Assembly (NCBI RefSeq): GCF_003710825.1
Contig: NZ_RHHQ01000020.1
Span: forward strand, 1-64,000
Reading direction: 5' to 3'
Length of the DNA stretch: 64,000 nt
Source of the DNA: Brevibacillus fluminis
GTDB lineage: Bacteria; Bacillota; Bacilli; Brevibacillales; Brevibacillaceae
This document shows positions 15,962-25,221 of this stretch, piece by piece; position 1 is the stretch's first letter; each line of letters opens with the position of its first letter. The position numbers were made by a program, and so were the translations under genes. The notes beneath the pieces were generated by a model. It was not told the origin of the DNA. It saw only the letters and a list, made by a program, of their open reading frames with translations, and searched no databases.

Positions 15962-18031
15962 TTATGCAAACACGATCTTGGCAAAATCCGCATAGGCAAA
16001 AATCGTTTTCGCCACATTTGCGAGCAAAGCAAGTCGATTTTGGCGGACCCGCTCATCCTCGACCATGACCATGATCTGTTCAAAGAAGGTCTGGATCGGT
16101 TCGCGCAAGGACGCCAGAATTTCCAGCATTTTCACAAAATCGCCAGTCGCTTCCACCTGTGACAGCTCTTGCTTTACAGATACATACGCCTGATGCAGCG
16201 ATTTTTCCACCTCTTCGGTGAATACCGCCTCGTCAATTTCCAAGCTAGTCGCTTTTTGCGCCAGATTGTTAACGCGATTGAACTGCTCTACTGTCAGCTT
16301 GAACGAATCGTCGCGAACGATTTCCATCAATGCTTTCGCACGCGCCAGAACGTTTGGCACAACCGACAGGTCGGTAGCCAGCACCGCGTCGATCACGTCG
16401 TAGCGGACGCCTTCTTCTTGCAGCACGTTTTTCAGGCGGAGCGCAAAGAAATCGAACAAGTCTTTTTTCACGTCAGCCGCTTCCCGCTTGTTCACGCCTT
16501 GCGCTTGATAGTTAGCCAGGGCGATATCAAACAGCGCATCAAGCGAAAGCGTCCAGTTGCGTGCAACCAGGATATTGACAATCCCTGCAGCCAGGCGACG
16601 CAAGCCATAAGGGTCTTGAGAGCCGGTTGGAATGATGCCGATCGCAAAGCAGCCCACGATAGTATCGAGTTTGTCGGAAATGGAGACGACAGCGCCTTCC
16701 GCCGATTCTGGCAAGATGTCGCCGGCAAAACGCGGCAGGTAGTGCTCGAAAATCGCATGTGCAACCGCCTCGGTTTCTCCCGCTTTTTTAGCGTAATCTT
16801 GACCCATGATCCCTTGCAGTTCCGGGAACTCGTTGACCATGTTTGTGACCAAGTCGAATTTAGCGATGGACGCCGCGCGTTCGACGGTCGCGATATCGGC
16901 CATAACCGCGTCTGCGATTTGATCGGCATTTTTTACGGTACGGCGCACTTTATCGGCGATTGTGCCCAATTCTTCATGGAACACGATGTTTTCCAGCTTT
17001 GCGATGCAGTCCGCGATTGCCAGCTTCTGGTCTTCGGTATAGAAGAACCGTGCATCAGCCAAACGGGCACGCAGCACTTTTTCATTCCCTTTCGCAACCG
17101 TCTCAAGCGAGCGGGAATCCCCGTTACGTACGGTCACGAAATGGTTCAACAGCTTGCCCTGCTGATCTTGTACCGGGAAGTAACGCTGGTGCTCACGCAT
17201 CGAGGTGATCAACACTTCGCGTGGGATGTTGAGGAAATCCGCTTCAAACGTTCCGAACAGCGCTGTTGGGTATTCGAGAAGATGAACGACCTCATCCAAA
17301 AGGCCTTCATCGATCGGGATGATCCAGTTTTGTTTTTGCTCCAATTCTTTCAATTGGCGCACAATCACTTCTTTGCGTTCCTCAGGGTCAACCATGACGA
17401 ACTGGTCAGCAAGCAGCTGTTTGTAATCCGCCGCGTTCGTAACGGTGACGTCGTGGCCGAGGAAACGGTGTCCACGGCTGACACGGCCTGTTTGCACGCC
17501 TTCGATTTCAAACGGGATGATTTCGTCGCCGAACAATGCGATCATCCAACGGATCGGACGGGCGAATTTGAGCTCATGCGCGCCCCAGCGCATGTTTTTC
17601 GGAAAGCTCATACCGACGATCACGTCTTTAATCGCTGGCAGCAGCTCGGAGGTTGCACGTCCCACTTCATTTTTACGTGCATGGACGTATTCAACACCGT
17701 TCACTTCTTTGAAATAGAGCGCCTCCGGATCAACGCCGTTGCTACGCGCAAAACCAAGCGCCGCTTTCGACCAGTTGCCCGCTTCGTCTTGGGCGATTTT
17801 TTTCGCCGGCCCCTTCGCCTCATCATTGCGGTCTGCCTGTTGTTCACTCACACCCGCCACCAGTACGGCCAAGCGGCGTGGGGATTCGTACAGGTTAATT
17901 TGATCGAACGAGATTCGTTCGGTTTGCAGCCATTTTTCCAGCTTTTCCTTCAGTTGCGCTGCAGCCGGTGCTACGAAACGGGCTGGCAGCTCTTCCATTC
18001 CGATTTCCAGTAATAGATCGCGTTTACTCAT
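15962..18031 (-). CDS. glyS: Glycyl-tRNA synthetase beta subunit
   Basis: 689 aa. The beta subunit of the alpha2beta2 bacterial GlyRS handles tRNA-Gly recognition. The family N-terminus LLEIGMEELPARFV is clear, and the C-terminal anticodon-binding DALR-like region ends the protein. The ATG at 18031 follows AAAGGGGCG and opens MSKRDLLLEIG; the upstream ORF extension lies within glyQ. It overlaps the glyQ stop by 8 bp, consistent with translational coupling of the two subunits. Expression is predicted to be controlled by the glycine T-box upstream of glyQ. Confidence 0.98.
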   Translation of the reverse strand: MSKRDLLLEIGMEELPARFVAPAAAQLKEKLEKWLQTERISFDQINLYESPRRLAVLVAGVSEQQADRNDEAKGPAKKIAQDEAGNWSKAALGFARSNGVDPEALYFKEVNGVEYVHARKNEVGRATSELLPAIKDVIVGMSFPKNMRWGAHELKFARPIRWMIALFGDEIIPFEIEGVQTGRVSRGHRFLGHDVTVTNAADYKQLLADQFVMVDPEERKEVIVRQLKELEQKQNWIIPIDEGLLDEVVHLLEYPTALFGTFEADFLNIPREVLITSMREHQRYFPVQDQQGKLLNHFVTVRNGDSRSLETVAKGNEKVLRARLADARFFYTEDQKLAIADCIAKLENIVFHEELGTIADKVRRTVKNADQIADAVMADIATVERAASIAKFDLVTNMVNEFPELQGIMGQDYAKKAGETEAVAHAIFEHYLPRFAGDILPESAEGAVVSISDKLDTIVGCFAIGIIPTGSQDPYGLRRLAAGIVNILVARNWTLSLDALFDIALANYQAQGVNKREAADVKKDLFDFFALRLKNVLQEEGVRYDVIDAVLATDLSVVPNVLARAKALMEIVRDDSFKLTVEQFNRVNNLAQKATSLEIDEAVFTEEVEKSLHQAYVSVKQELSQVEATGDFVKMLEILASLREPIQTFFEQIMVMVEDERVRQNRLALLANVAKTIFAYADFAKIVFA

Positions 18032-18917
18032 GGCTATTCGCCCCTTTCGCAAGCATCGGGAAGCCGAGACGCTCCCGCTCTTTGTAATAGGTACTCGCAA
18101 TTTCGCGCGCCAGGTTGCGCACCCGCGCAATGTAGCCTGTACGCTCGGTTACGCTGATCGCACCGCGCGCATCGAGCTGATTGAACGTATGGGAGCATTT
18201 CAGCACGTAGTCATAGGCCGGGAACACGAGACCTTCCTTCATGACGCGCTTCGCTTCTGCTTCATAGGTGTTGAACAGCTTGAACAGCATGTCGGCGTCC
18301 GATACTTCAAACGTGTATTTGGAATGCTCGTACTCCGGCTGATGGAACACATCGCCATAAGTAAAGCCATTCACCCACTCAAGGTCAAACACGTTTTCTT
18401 TTTCCTGAATGTACGATGCCATCCGCTCCAGGCCGTACGTAATTTCTACGGCCACCGGCTTACAGTCGATACCGCCCACTTGCTGGAAGTATGTGAACTG
18501 GGTGATCTCCATCCCGTCCAGCCACACTTCCCAGCCGAGACCCCACGCACCAAGCGTCGGCGCTTCCCAGTTGTCTTCGACAAAACGGATGTCGTGATCG
18601 AGCGGTTCGATGCCAAGCGCGCGCAAGCTTTCCAAATACAGCTCCTGGATATTGTCAGGCGACGGCTTCATGATCACTTGAAATTGGTGATGCTGATACA
18701 GACGGTTCGGGTTTTCCCCGTAACGGCCGTCAACCGGGCGGCGAGAAGGCTCCACATAAGCCACGTTCCACGGCTCAGGTCCGATACTGCGCAAAAACGT
18801 CATCGGGCTCATCGTACCCGCACCTTTTTCCACATCGTATGGCTGAACGATGATGCAATTTTGTTTTGCCCAATAATTTTGCAGGGTTAAAATAATGTCT
18901 TGAAAATTCATTTTCAT
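18024..18917 (-). CDS. glyQ: Glycyl-tRNA synthetase alpha subunit
   Basis: 297 aa. The class II catalytic subunit of GlyRS. It opens FQDIILTLQNYWAKQNCIIV, and has the family blocks EPSRRPVDGRYGENPNRLYQ and GWEVWLDGMEITQFTYFQQ. The ATG at 18917 lies 9 nt after GGAGGT; a second in-frame ATG two codons later is possible. The gene follows the T-box leader at 19044-19300 and overlaps glyS. In B. subtilis recO-glyQ-glyS-ccpN has the same order. Confidence 0.98.
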   Translation of the reverse strand: MKMNFQDIILTLQNYWAKQNCIIVQPYDVEKGAGTMSPMTFLRSIGPEPWNVAYVEPSRRPVDGRYGENPNRLYQHHQFQVIMKPSPDNIQELYLESLRALGIEPLDHDIRFVEDNWEAPTLGAWGLGWEVWLDGMEITQFTYFQQVGGIDCKPVAVEITYGLERMASYIQEKENVFDLEWVNGFTYGDVFHQPEYEHSKYTFEVSDADMLFKLFNTYEAEAKRVMKEGLVFPAYDYVLKCSHTFNQLDARGAISVTERTGYIARVRNLAREIASTYYKERERLGFPMLAKGANSHE

Positions 18918-19043
18918 CTTCTTTCCACCTCCGTAAAAAGTTCCATGCCAGTAAACCTCTCCGCAACCTGGACGACCGTTCAGATGCGTACGCAAAACTT
19001 GTTCATCTCACCCATGGTGTATGCGAATGCGCTTATGAGGCAA

Positions 19044-19300
19044 ATAAAAAACCTCTCCATCCGCTATACCATGCTTCGATGAGCTGGTATAGGGACGAGA
19101 GGATCTCCCGCGGTTCCACCCTATTTGGCGCAATGCTATGCAGACATTACACCCACTTTGGTTCAAGATGCTCCGGAATGCCGTTCATCGTCTTGACTAC
19201 CAGGCTTTCACCTTCCCCGGTTCGCTACACAGCCAGTGGACAACTACTCTTTTCCTTCATTGCATCACAATATGTACGTACTGCTATTGCAAAATATCAT
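19044..19300 (-). promoter_or_regulatory. Glycine-specific T-box leader of glyQS
   Basis: The T-box core AGGGTGGAACCGCG is present on the minus strand (19123-19110). Upstream is a stem I region with GAAGGAAAAGAGTAG and AACCGGGGAAGG. A GGC Gly codon at 19182-19180, within GAACGGCATTCC, is the probable specifier. Downstream is a long terminator, CCTCTCGTCC(C)TATACCA pairing with TGGTATAGCGGATGGAGAGG, followed by TTTTTTA (19051-19045). Uncharged tRNA-Gly would stabilise the antiterminator and allow glyQS transcription. The 5' limit is approximate. Confidence 0.93.
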
Positions 19301-19335
19301 AGCGAAAAACACCCCCCCTGTCAACAGGGCGCTTC

Positions 19336-20082
19336 TCACGGTAGCTTTTCCATCTGATCGAGAAAATTGCGGCTTTTCAAACGGATATCCAAATGTTCGT
19401 CGATGAAGCGGCGAAGCACGTGCTTTAACTGGCTGCGCGTCGACGGCTTGACATCAATTTCGCCCAAGCGCTCGAGATCAAACATTTGAAACAGGCGCAG
19501 CAGCTTCCAGGTAGTAGGAGTCACCGTGATGGAGTACGGATCGTGAACCTGACAATTAGGGCACAGCAATCCACCGTGCGTGACGCTAATCACAAATGGC
19601 TCCTGCGTGCTACCACAATCGGAACAGGCGTGAAGCTGCGGCTTGATCCCCGCCACAATCAGCATTTTGCTTTCAAAAATGCGACTGAGCACTTCCGCAT
19701 CCCTGCCCTCATCAAGATAGCGCAGCGTGAGCAAGAGCAGTTGAAACAGAAAAGGATTGACCTCACCTTCGTGGGTCAATCGGTCAAAGAGCTCTACGAT
19801 ATAGGCCGTATATGCGGTCAAGAGCAGGTCTTGACGCAGGGCGGCAAATGACTCGACGATCTCGCCTTGTGTTAGATCGGCCATGCCGAAACCGCCTGTT
19901 TTTACGAGAAAGTAGCCATAGGTGAATGGTTGAGACACGGCAGCCAGACGGCTTCGCGGCTTCTTAGCACCTCGAGCCATGACGCCGACTTTGCCGTGTT
20001 CTCTGGTGAAAAGAGTCAACACTTTGCCCGCTTCTCCGTAGTCAACGGTGCGGATCACGATACCTTCCCATTTTGCAAGCAT
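19336..20082 (-). CDS. recO: DNA repair protein RecO
   Basis: 248 aa, the usual length. RecO loads RecA with RecR and anneals SSB-coated DNA. An N-terminal OB fold (EGIVIRTVDYGEAGKVLTLF) is followed by a helical domain and a four-Cys zinc site (CSDC ... CPNC, about 150-175). The ribosome binding site (GGGTGA, 6-9 nt upstream) is modest. It starts 2 bp after the yqzL stop codon, as in the conserved era-yqzL-recO cluster. Confidence 0.96.
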   Translation of the reverse strand: MLAKWEGIVIRTVDYGEAGKVLTLFTREHGKVGVMARGAKKPRSRLAAVSQPFTYGYFLVKTGGFGMADLTQGEIVESFAALRQDLLLTAYTAYIVELFDRLTHEGEVNPFLFQLLLLTLRYLDEGRDAEVLSRIFESKMLIVAGIKPQLHACSDCGSTQEPFVISVTHGGLLCPNCQVHDPYSITVTPTTWKLLRLFQMFDLERLGEIDVKPSTRSQLKHVLRRFIDEHLDIRLKSRNFLDQMEKLP

Positions 20083-20084
20083 GT

Positions 20085-20228
20085 TTACGATTCACCCAGT
20101 TCTCCCTGGATCGAATCAGGCTCCTCTTGAATAACTGGGATCGGCTGTTGATCGTGTTCCCGGTACAAGAGATAAGCATGGATGTCACCGGTGGAAGCGA
20201 AATAACTCCAAGAAAAGTCACGAAGCAA
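20085..20228 (-). CDS. yqzL: YqzL family small protein
   Basis: 47 aa, the same length as I recall for B. subtilis YqzL, and in the same position between era and recO. The protein reads LRDFSWSYFASTGDIHAYLL and then an acidic tail. The FSW-YF--TG-I-AYLLY motif is the family signature. The start is a TTG at 20228 with AAAGG 10 nt upstream; there is no ATG in this frame. It ends 2 bp before recO. Function is unknown to me. Confidence 0.88.
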   Translation of the reverse strand: MLRDFSWSYFASTGDIHAYLLYREHDQQPIPVIQEEPDSIQGELGES

Positions 20229-20329
20229 AATGCATCATCCTTTCCTGTTACGGGCTGTATCCACTTCCTCTATAGCATCCGCTCTCTCGCCTGATTCTAT
20301 CCTTGAAAAAAATGTCTTACCCGATCCCG

Positions 20330-21247
20330 TTACTTTTCATCAAAAAAGCCGAAATTGCGCAGCATGCGATCCTGGTTGCGCCAATCTTTCTTCACCTTAA
20401 TCCACAGTTCCAAAAATACTTTGTCGCCCATCAGCCGCTCGATGTCCATGCGCGCACGTCTGCCAATCTCTTTAAGCATGTCCCCTTTTTTGCCAATGAG
20501 GATGCCTTTTTGCGAGTCGCGCTCGGTATAGATCGCCGCATAAATGTACAGCGTTTTGCCGTTGTCGCCGCGCTTCATCTCCTCTACGCCGACCGCAATG
20601 GAGTGCGGAATTTCTTCACGCGTCATCTGCAGCACCTTTTCCCGGATGAGCTCAGCCACAATAAAGCGCTCCGGATGATCAGTCACTTGATCAGCAGGGT
20701 AATACATCGGCCCTTCTTCCATCTCGTTGTAGATGGATTCAAGCAGCGCTTGCGTGTTGTTTCCTTCCAAAGCGGAAATCGGCACGATCTGTTTGAATGA
20801 CAGCTGCTGGCGGTAATCGTCGATGATCGGCAGGATCGCTTCGGGATGAATCTTGTCGATTTTGTTAATGACAAGAAAAACAGGTGTCTTCACCTGCTTC
20901 AGTCGCTCGATGATATATTCGTCCCCTGCTCCCCGCTTTTCCGTGGCGTCGATGACAAAAAGCACGAGGTCAACTTCATTGAGGGTGTTCTCCGCTACCG
21001 AGACCATGTAGTCCCCGAGCTTCGACTTGGGCTTGTGAATGCCCGGCGTATCGAGGAAGATAATCTGCCCCTCAGCAGTGGTGTGAACCGCCGTGATTTT
21101 GTTGCGCGTCGTCTGCGGTTTGTTTGACATGATCGCGATCTTTTGACCGACGATATGGTTTAAGAGCGTTGATTTGCCGACATTTGGCCGGCCGACAATC
21201 GAGACGAATCCCGATTTGAACACTTGTTTGGTCTTGCTTTTATCCAC
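20330..21247 (-). CDS. era: GTPase Era
   Basis: 305 aa. An essential GTPase that binds the 3' end of 16S rRNA during 30S assembly. G1 is GRPNVGKST; then come the switch/G3 region FLDTPGIHKPKSKLG, G4 NKID, and a C-terminal KH domain (GILIGKKGDMLKEIGRRAR). The start is GTG at 21247, 6 nt after a strong AAGGAGG; the ORF continues upstream but inside cdd. It overlaps the cdd stop codon by 8 bp. Confidence 0.97.
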   Translation of the reverse strand: MDKSKTKQVFKSGFVSIVGRPNVGKSTLLNHIVGQKIAIMSNKPQTTRNKITAVHTTAEGQIIFLDTPGIHKPKSKLGDYMVSVAENTLNEVDLVLFVIDATEKRGAGDEYIIERLKQVKTPVFLVINKIDKIHPEAILPIIDDYRQQLSFKQIVPISALEGNNTQALLESIYNEMEEGPMYYPADQVTDHPERFIVAELIREKVLQMTREEIPHSIAVGVEEMKRGDNGKTLYIYAAIYTERDSQKGILIGKKGDMLKEIGRRARMDIERLMGDKVFLELWIKVKKDWRNQDRMLRNFGFFDEK

Positions 21248-21638
21248 GTAAATCCTCCTTGGTGAATGCCCCGGGCAACAGGGTTTGGACACTGGTTACA
21301 CTGACATTATCTTGTAAGTTGGCGAGAATGACCGGCATATCGGCAGGGCACAGCTCCGCGAGCACTTGTCGGCATGCACCGCACGGCGATACAGGGCCAG
21401 GCGTATCGGCTACGACCGCAATTGCAGCAAAAGCGTTTTCCCCTTCCGAAACTGCTTTGAAAATCGCTGTGCGCTCCGCACAATTGCACAGCGGGTATGC
21501 AGCGTTCTCGATATTACAGCCGAGATACACCTTGCCAGAGGTCGTCAAAAGCGCTGCCCCGACGGGAAACTTGGAATACGGCACATAGGCGTTTTTTCGA
21601 GCCGCTACGGCCTGCTGTATCAGTTCCTTTTCGTTCAT
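21240..21638 (-). CDS. cdd: Cytidine deaminase
   Basis: 132 aa, the small tetrameric zinc-dependent class. It deaminates cytidine/deoxycytidine to uridine/deoxyuridine in pyrimidine salvage. The zinc motif CAER with the catalytic Glu and the second motif PCGACRQ are intact, and the NIEN substrate loop is also present. GGGGAG lies 6 nt before the ATG. It lies between dgkA and era as in Bacillus. Confidence 0.96.
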   Translation of the reverse strand: MNEKELIQQAVAARKNAYVPYSKFPVGAALLTTSGKVYLGCNIENAAYPLCNCAERTAIFKAVSEGENAFAAIAVVADTPGPVSPCGACRQVLAELCPADMPVILANLQDNVSVTSVQTLLPGAFTKEDLRG

Positions 21639-21676
21639 ACACGTCTCCCCTTTTCTTTACTCTCCCCAAGGCTTTC

Positions 21677-22066
21677 TTACATCAGCCACTCCGCAATTTT
21701 GCGGTACAACGGCGGGCCGAACACGATGATACCAGCGACAACAGAAGCAGCGGCTGCCACCAGGACAGCCCCAGCCGCCGCATCCTTGGCAGCTTTGGCC
21801 AGTGGATGCCGGTTGGTCGTCACCAGATCAACCGCTGCTTCAATCGCCGTGTTCACTAGTTCAAGCGACAGCACCAGCGCGATAAACAGCAGCAAAAGCA
21901 ACAGGTCATCTCGCGGTATGGCCAGCCACCAGGCACCGGCAAGCACAGCTGCCGTAAAAAAGAGATGGATGCGCATGTTGGGCTGAGTCATCACCGCATG
22001 GCGGATTCCCGCCCATGCAAACCGCAAACTGCACAGGAACCGATACAATCCCTTCCGCTCTTTCAC
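21677..22066 (-). CDS. dgkA: Diacylglycerol kinase family protein (undecaprenol kinase type)
   Basis: 129 aa. A small integral-membrane kinase; the Gram-positive members mainly phosphorylate undecaprenol. The family motif ELVNTAIEAAVDLVT (about 79-93) is intact with its catalytic Glu, flanked by three hydrophobic segments. The start is GTG at 22066 with GGAGAAGG upstream, 10 bp after ybeY. The ybeY-dgkA-cdd order is that of B. subtilis. The preferred lipid is inferred from the family, not from sequence. Confidence 0.92.
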   Translation of the reverse strand: MKERKGLYRFLCSLRFAWAGIRHAVMTQPNMRIHLFFTAAVLAGAWWLAIPRDDLLLLLLFIALVLSLELVNTAIEAAVDLVTTNRHPLAKAAKDAAAGAVLVAAAASVVAGIIVFGPPLYRKIAEWLM

Positions 22067-22076
22067 CGGCCTTCTC

Positions 22077-22556
22077 CTATCTTGTCAGGCCAATTGATTG
22101 CAAAATCTCTTCCTGACGTGAAAACATCTCTTTTTCATCCGCTTCCGTCATATGATCGTAGCCGATCAGATGGAGGAAACCGTGCACGGCGAGAAAGCCC
22201 AGTTCCCGTTCAAAGGAATGGCCGTAATCTCCAGCCTGCTCGCGCGTTTTAGGTATGGAAATGACGATATCCCCAAGCATATTCGGGAAATCGGCGAGGT
22301 CCTCTTCATCCACGTAGATGTCGAGCTCATCCTCCCCTTGCTCATTCATCGCAAAGGAGAGCACGTCTGTCGGGCGGTCCACGCCACGGAAATCGCGGTT
22401 CAACTCATGAATCCGCTCATTGCCGACGAATGTAAGGGAAACCTCGCCCGAGATCTCTTCACGCTCGGCTGCTGCCTGTAAACATTTCTCCACAAGCGCC
22501 AGATGCTCATCGGTGAGCGCTTCCTCAAACTCATTCGTCATTTCAATTTGCAACAT
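22077..22556 (-). CDS. ybeY: Endoribonuclease YbeY (rRNA maturation factor)
   Basis: About 159 aa. A zinc-dependent single-strand endoribonuclease acting in 16S rRNA 3' processing and ribosome quality control. The metal motif HGFLHLIGYDH (H-3-H-5-H) is intact. The ATG at 22556 lies 9-11 nt after AGAGG; a GTG at 22565 is in frame but lies directly against that Shine-Dalgarno. Either way it starts around the phoH stop codon, so the two are probably translationally coupled. Confidence 0.95.
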   Translation of the reverse strand: MLQIEMTNEFEEALTDEHLALVEKCLQAAAEREEISGEVSLTFVGNERIHELNRDFRGVDRPTDVLSFAMNEQGEDELDIYVDEEDLADFPNMLGDIVISIPKTREQAGDYGHSFERELGFLAVHGFLHLIGYDHMTEADEKEMFSRQEEILQSIGLTR

Positions 22557-22557
22557 G

Positions 22558-23547
22558 TCATTCACTTCCTCTAGGCGAAACTAATTCCGCCGTTTCTTCC
22601 ACATTGTATGCCCGGATGATTTTTTGGACGAGGCTGTGACGCACAACGTCCTCCTCCTGAAAGGCGATGAAGGCGATCTCCTTGATCGGCTTCAAAATGC
22701 GATCGGCTTCGCGCAGGCCCGATTTTTTACCTCTTGGCAGGTCGATCTGCGTGATATCACCGGTCACAACCATTTTGGATCCAAAGCCGAGACGAGTCAA
22801 AAACATCTTCATCTGTTCGCCGGTCGTGTTTTGCGCTTCGTCCAAGATGACGAACGAATCTTCAAGCGTGCGACCGCGCATATATGCCAATGGAGCAACC
22901 TCGATCAAGCCGCGCTCCATCATTTTGGTTACCTGCTCATTGCCCAGCATATCGTATAGAGCATCGTACAACGGCCGCAAATACGGGTCAACCTTCTCTT
23001 GCAGATCGCCCGGAAGGAAGCCGAGGCTTTCTCCCGCTTCCACAGCAGGGCGGGTAAGCACAATTTTTTTCACGCGTCCGTTTTTCAGCGCGTTTACGGC
23101 CATCACGACAGCCAGATACGTTTTCCCTGTACCCGCTGGCCCGATTCCGAACACAATGTCCGACCGTTTGATCGCCGCCAAGTAATGGCGCTGTCCCAAC
23201 GTTTTCGCGCGGATGACTTTTCCTTTCTGCGTACGGGCTACCTCTTCATCAAATACGTGGAGCAATTGCTCGGCGTCGCCTGTTTTGGCCAGTTGCAGCG
23301 CGTAGGAGACATCCCGCTCCGACAGCGTGATTCCACGGCGAATCAGCTGCAGCAAAATGTTAAACAGCGATGCCAGCTTCTGTGTTTCCTCCCTGTCGCC
23401 CTGAATGACGATTTCGCCATCCTTGGTGACAATTTTGGCAGTGGTGTTTTCCACGATCTTTTGCAGATACGTATCATGCGGTCCAAACAACATGAGTGCT
23501 TCTGCTGCATCCGTAAATGGGATTGTTACCTCATCTCTTACGTGCAA
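22558..23547 (-). CDS. phoH: PhoH family ATPase
   Basis: 329 aa. Cytoplasmic P-loop ATPase with Walker A GPAGTGKTYLA (about 139-149), Walker B FVILDEAQNTT, and GDITQIDLP. It is genetically linked to YbeY and Era across Bacillota, which suggests a role in RNA/ribosome metabolism; the phosphate-starvation name is historical. The start codon is TTG at 23547, 9 nt after AAGGAGAT. An ATG is absent near the ribosome binding site. It lies downstream of yqfD. Confidence 0.95.
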   Translation of the reverse strand: MHVRDEVTIPFTDAAEALMLFGPHDTYLQKIVENTTAKIVTKDGEIVIQGDREETQKLASLFNILLQLIRRGITLSERDVSYALQLAKTGDAEQLLHVFDEEVARTQKGKVIRAKTLGQRHYLAAIKRSDIVFGIGPAGTGKTYLAVVMAVNALKNGRVKKIVLTRPAVEAGESLGFLPGDLQEKVDPYLRPLYDALYDMLGNEQVTKMMERGLIEVAPLAYMRGRTLEDSFVILDEAQNTTGEQMKMFLTRLGFGSKMVVTGDITQIDLPRGKKSGLREADRILKPIKEIAFIAFQEEDVVRHSLVQKIIRAYNVEETAELVSPRGSE

Positions 23548-23603
23548 AAGGCTTCCATCTCCTTGGTACGGTTCATTCCGTAATTCGTATTATGGGAATT
23601 GGT

Positions 23604-24800
23604 CTATGGGGCAGGCTGCACATTCGTGAACGGCTGCTCTGCCGTAATGTCTTCGATGACTGTATAATGCATGCTCAAGTAAACTTTACCATTCTCTTCT
23701 TTTATCTGCAAAACTTTTTCGTCCGCGATTTTCGCATCCTTCTCTGCCTGGCGCAGCACATCCTGCCTGGCGACCTGCTTTGCCAGCTCGATGGCTTGCT
23801 CTTTGGACAACATGCGGATTTGCGGCTCCGTCTCCATCTGGTCGGAAGACGTAATGCCAATCGGCAGCAAAAACCGCCCTAAAGACAGCAGCGTCTGTTC
23901 GTTTTTCGTCTCAAAGCTGGCATATTCATCCCCTTGCAGCGGCCAGATTCGGATCGATTGGGAACCAAGCGTGAGGTAGACATTATTCTGGTTATGGCCG
24001 GTAAACATGTAGCGCGTCTGGTTGAGCGGAACTGTAACCTTTGTTTGGTACCATACCTCCCCCTCCACTTTGCCGCGTGCCGCAACGACGGCCTGACGCA
24101 TTTCATTCCCGATGATGCCCGAAATCAGAACTTGTCCCTTCTGCACAAATTGATCCTTCTGCACCATAGTTTTACCCTTTTCCGCAAGAATAGTGTGCAC
24201 GACCGCTTTTTTCTTGGCGATGATATTGCGTGGACCTTCCACAGGTGGTTTTTCTGGCTGCTCCTTTTCGACTACCTGGATGATGATCTTTGTCCCAGTT
24301 TTCTCCACACCGATCCAGGAAGCCTCCGGCAGCAACCCGAGCAGTTTTCGCTGCAAGGTAGTCGGCTCGCCGAGCGCAGGCTGCCATGCCCCTCTTTTAA
24401 TTCCGTATTGTTCAGCCACCTGCAGCACTTTGTAGACCGGCAGTTTTTTCGTCCCTTTCACTTCCACCGACCAAACAAACGTGGACAGCATATACACGCC
24501 GATAAGAAACAGCAAAGCACCGATCGCAAACCCGAGTCTGCGGTATACCATCCGCAGCCAAAACGGTCCACCTTTCCGTGCATGGACGTGCGTACGACAG
24601 CCTGTCTCACGTAAGAGCGGACGTATTCGCTTGTAATCCTCCACCAGCATGTCAAACTGGCCAGACTCCTCGCCCAGCCGTTTGATGTTCCAGATATGCA
24701 AGCCTTCTTTAACCGCTCGGTTGATGAAGCGTTCAAATCGTTTACCGCGGATGTTGATTGTCACATGGCCGCCTAGCCATTCCCGAAGTGCATTTCGCAT
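23604..24800 (-). CDS. yqfD: Sporulation protein YqfD
   Basis: 398 aa, the length of B. subtilis YqfD. An N-terminal cytoplasmic part (WLGGHVTINIRGKRFERFIN) is followed by one transmembrane segment (about 87-106, LGFAIGALLFLIGVYMLSTF) and a large extracytoplasmic region with a DUF-type beta-rich fold. The family is expressed in the mother cell under sigma E in B. subtilis. The ATG at 24800 has GGGGGA 6 nt upstream; an ATG five codons earlier overlaps this ribosome binding site. It starts 17 bp after yqfC. Confidence 0.93.
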   Translation of the reverse strand: MRNALREWLGGHVTINIRGKRFERFINRAVKEGLHIWNIKRLGEESGQFDMLVEDYKRIRPLLRETGCRTHVHARKGGPFWLRMVYRRLGFAIGALLFLIGVYMLSTFVWSVEVKGTKKLPVYKVLQVAEQYGIKRGAWQPALGEPTTLQRKLLGLLPEASWIGVEKTGTKIIIQVVEKEQPEKPPVEGPRNIIAKKKAVVHTILAEKGKTMVQKDQFVQKGQVLISGIIGNEMRQAVVAARGKVEGEVWYQTKVTVPLNQTRYMFTGHNQNNVYLTLGSQSIRIWPLQGDEYASFETKNEQTLLSLGRFLLPIGITSSDQMETEPQIRMLSKEQAIELAKQVARQDVLRQAEKDAKIADEKVLQIKEENGKVYLSMHYTVIEDITAEQPFTNVQPAP

Positions 24801-24817
24801 CCGTGATCCCCCCATGA

Positions 24818-25102
24818 TTATTGCGGCTGCAAGTATTTCACACCGCCAATTCGTCCTTCCAGCAGCAGCTCTTCCGGTAATATCGCCCGGATCACCAGCT
24901 GTTCCCCGTATACGATCAACTGTCCATTTGTTAAAAGCAAGCGGAGTTCACTCTCGGTAAAATGGAGCACCCCACGATGGTTTTCGATATACATTTGCAA
25001 TTGGCCAATCATGGTGATTCTCGGGACTTCTAATACCACATCCTGCGGTATATCCAGCACCCCTACTGCCAAATGGCGAAGTCGGCGGCCCCAACGCTTC
25101 AT
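24818..25102 (-). CDS. yqfC: Sporulation protein YqfC
   Basis: 94 aa of the YabP/YqfC family (DVVLEVPRITMIGQLQMYIENH, then a GQLIVYG block). It forms a two-gene unit with yqfD, as in B. subtilis, where they are sigma-E dependent. AAAGGGGGC lies 5-6 nt before the ATG. A CATAGGTT element about 30 nt upstream loosely resembles a sigma-E -10, but spacing to any -35 is poor. The molecular role is unknown. Confidence 0.93.
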   Translation of the reverse strand: MKRWGRRLRHLAVGVLDIPQDVVLEVPRITMIGQLQMYIENHRGVLHFTESELRLLLTNGQLIVYGEQLVIRAILPEELLLEGRIGGVKYLQPQ

Positions 25103-25167
25103 GGGTAAGCCCCCTTTCTCTTTTATAAACCTATGAGCAAGGGAATGAATTCATGCCGTTTCTTGCA

Positions 25168-25221
25168 ATTAGAAAAACCTGGCTGCGCCAAACTTTTTGA
25201 TGCAGCCAGGTTGCACTTATA
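25168..25221. repeat. Dispersed hairpin repeat, copy B (best-paired copy)
   Basis: ATTAGAAAAACCTGGCTGCG ... TGCAGCCAGGTTGCACTTAT. The ACCTGGCTGC / GCAGCCAGGT arms are perfectly complementary. Its conserved ends match copies A, C and D. Confidence 0.85.

Noticed and set aside
16169..18013. Long open frame (about 614 codons) on the plus strand, antisense to glyS
   Set aside because: The minus-strand frame is unmistakably GlyS. The opposite frame is open only through codon bias and has low-complexity, family-less sequence and no ribosome binding site.
25110..25150. Sigma-E promoter for yqfC-yqfD
   Set aside because: The CATAGGTT element is suggestive, but no -35 at the right distance could be found.
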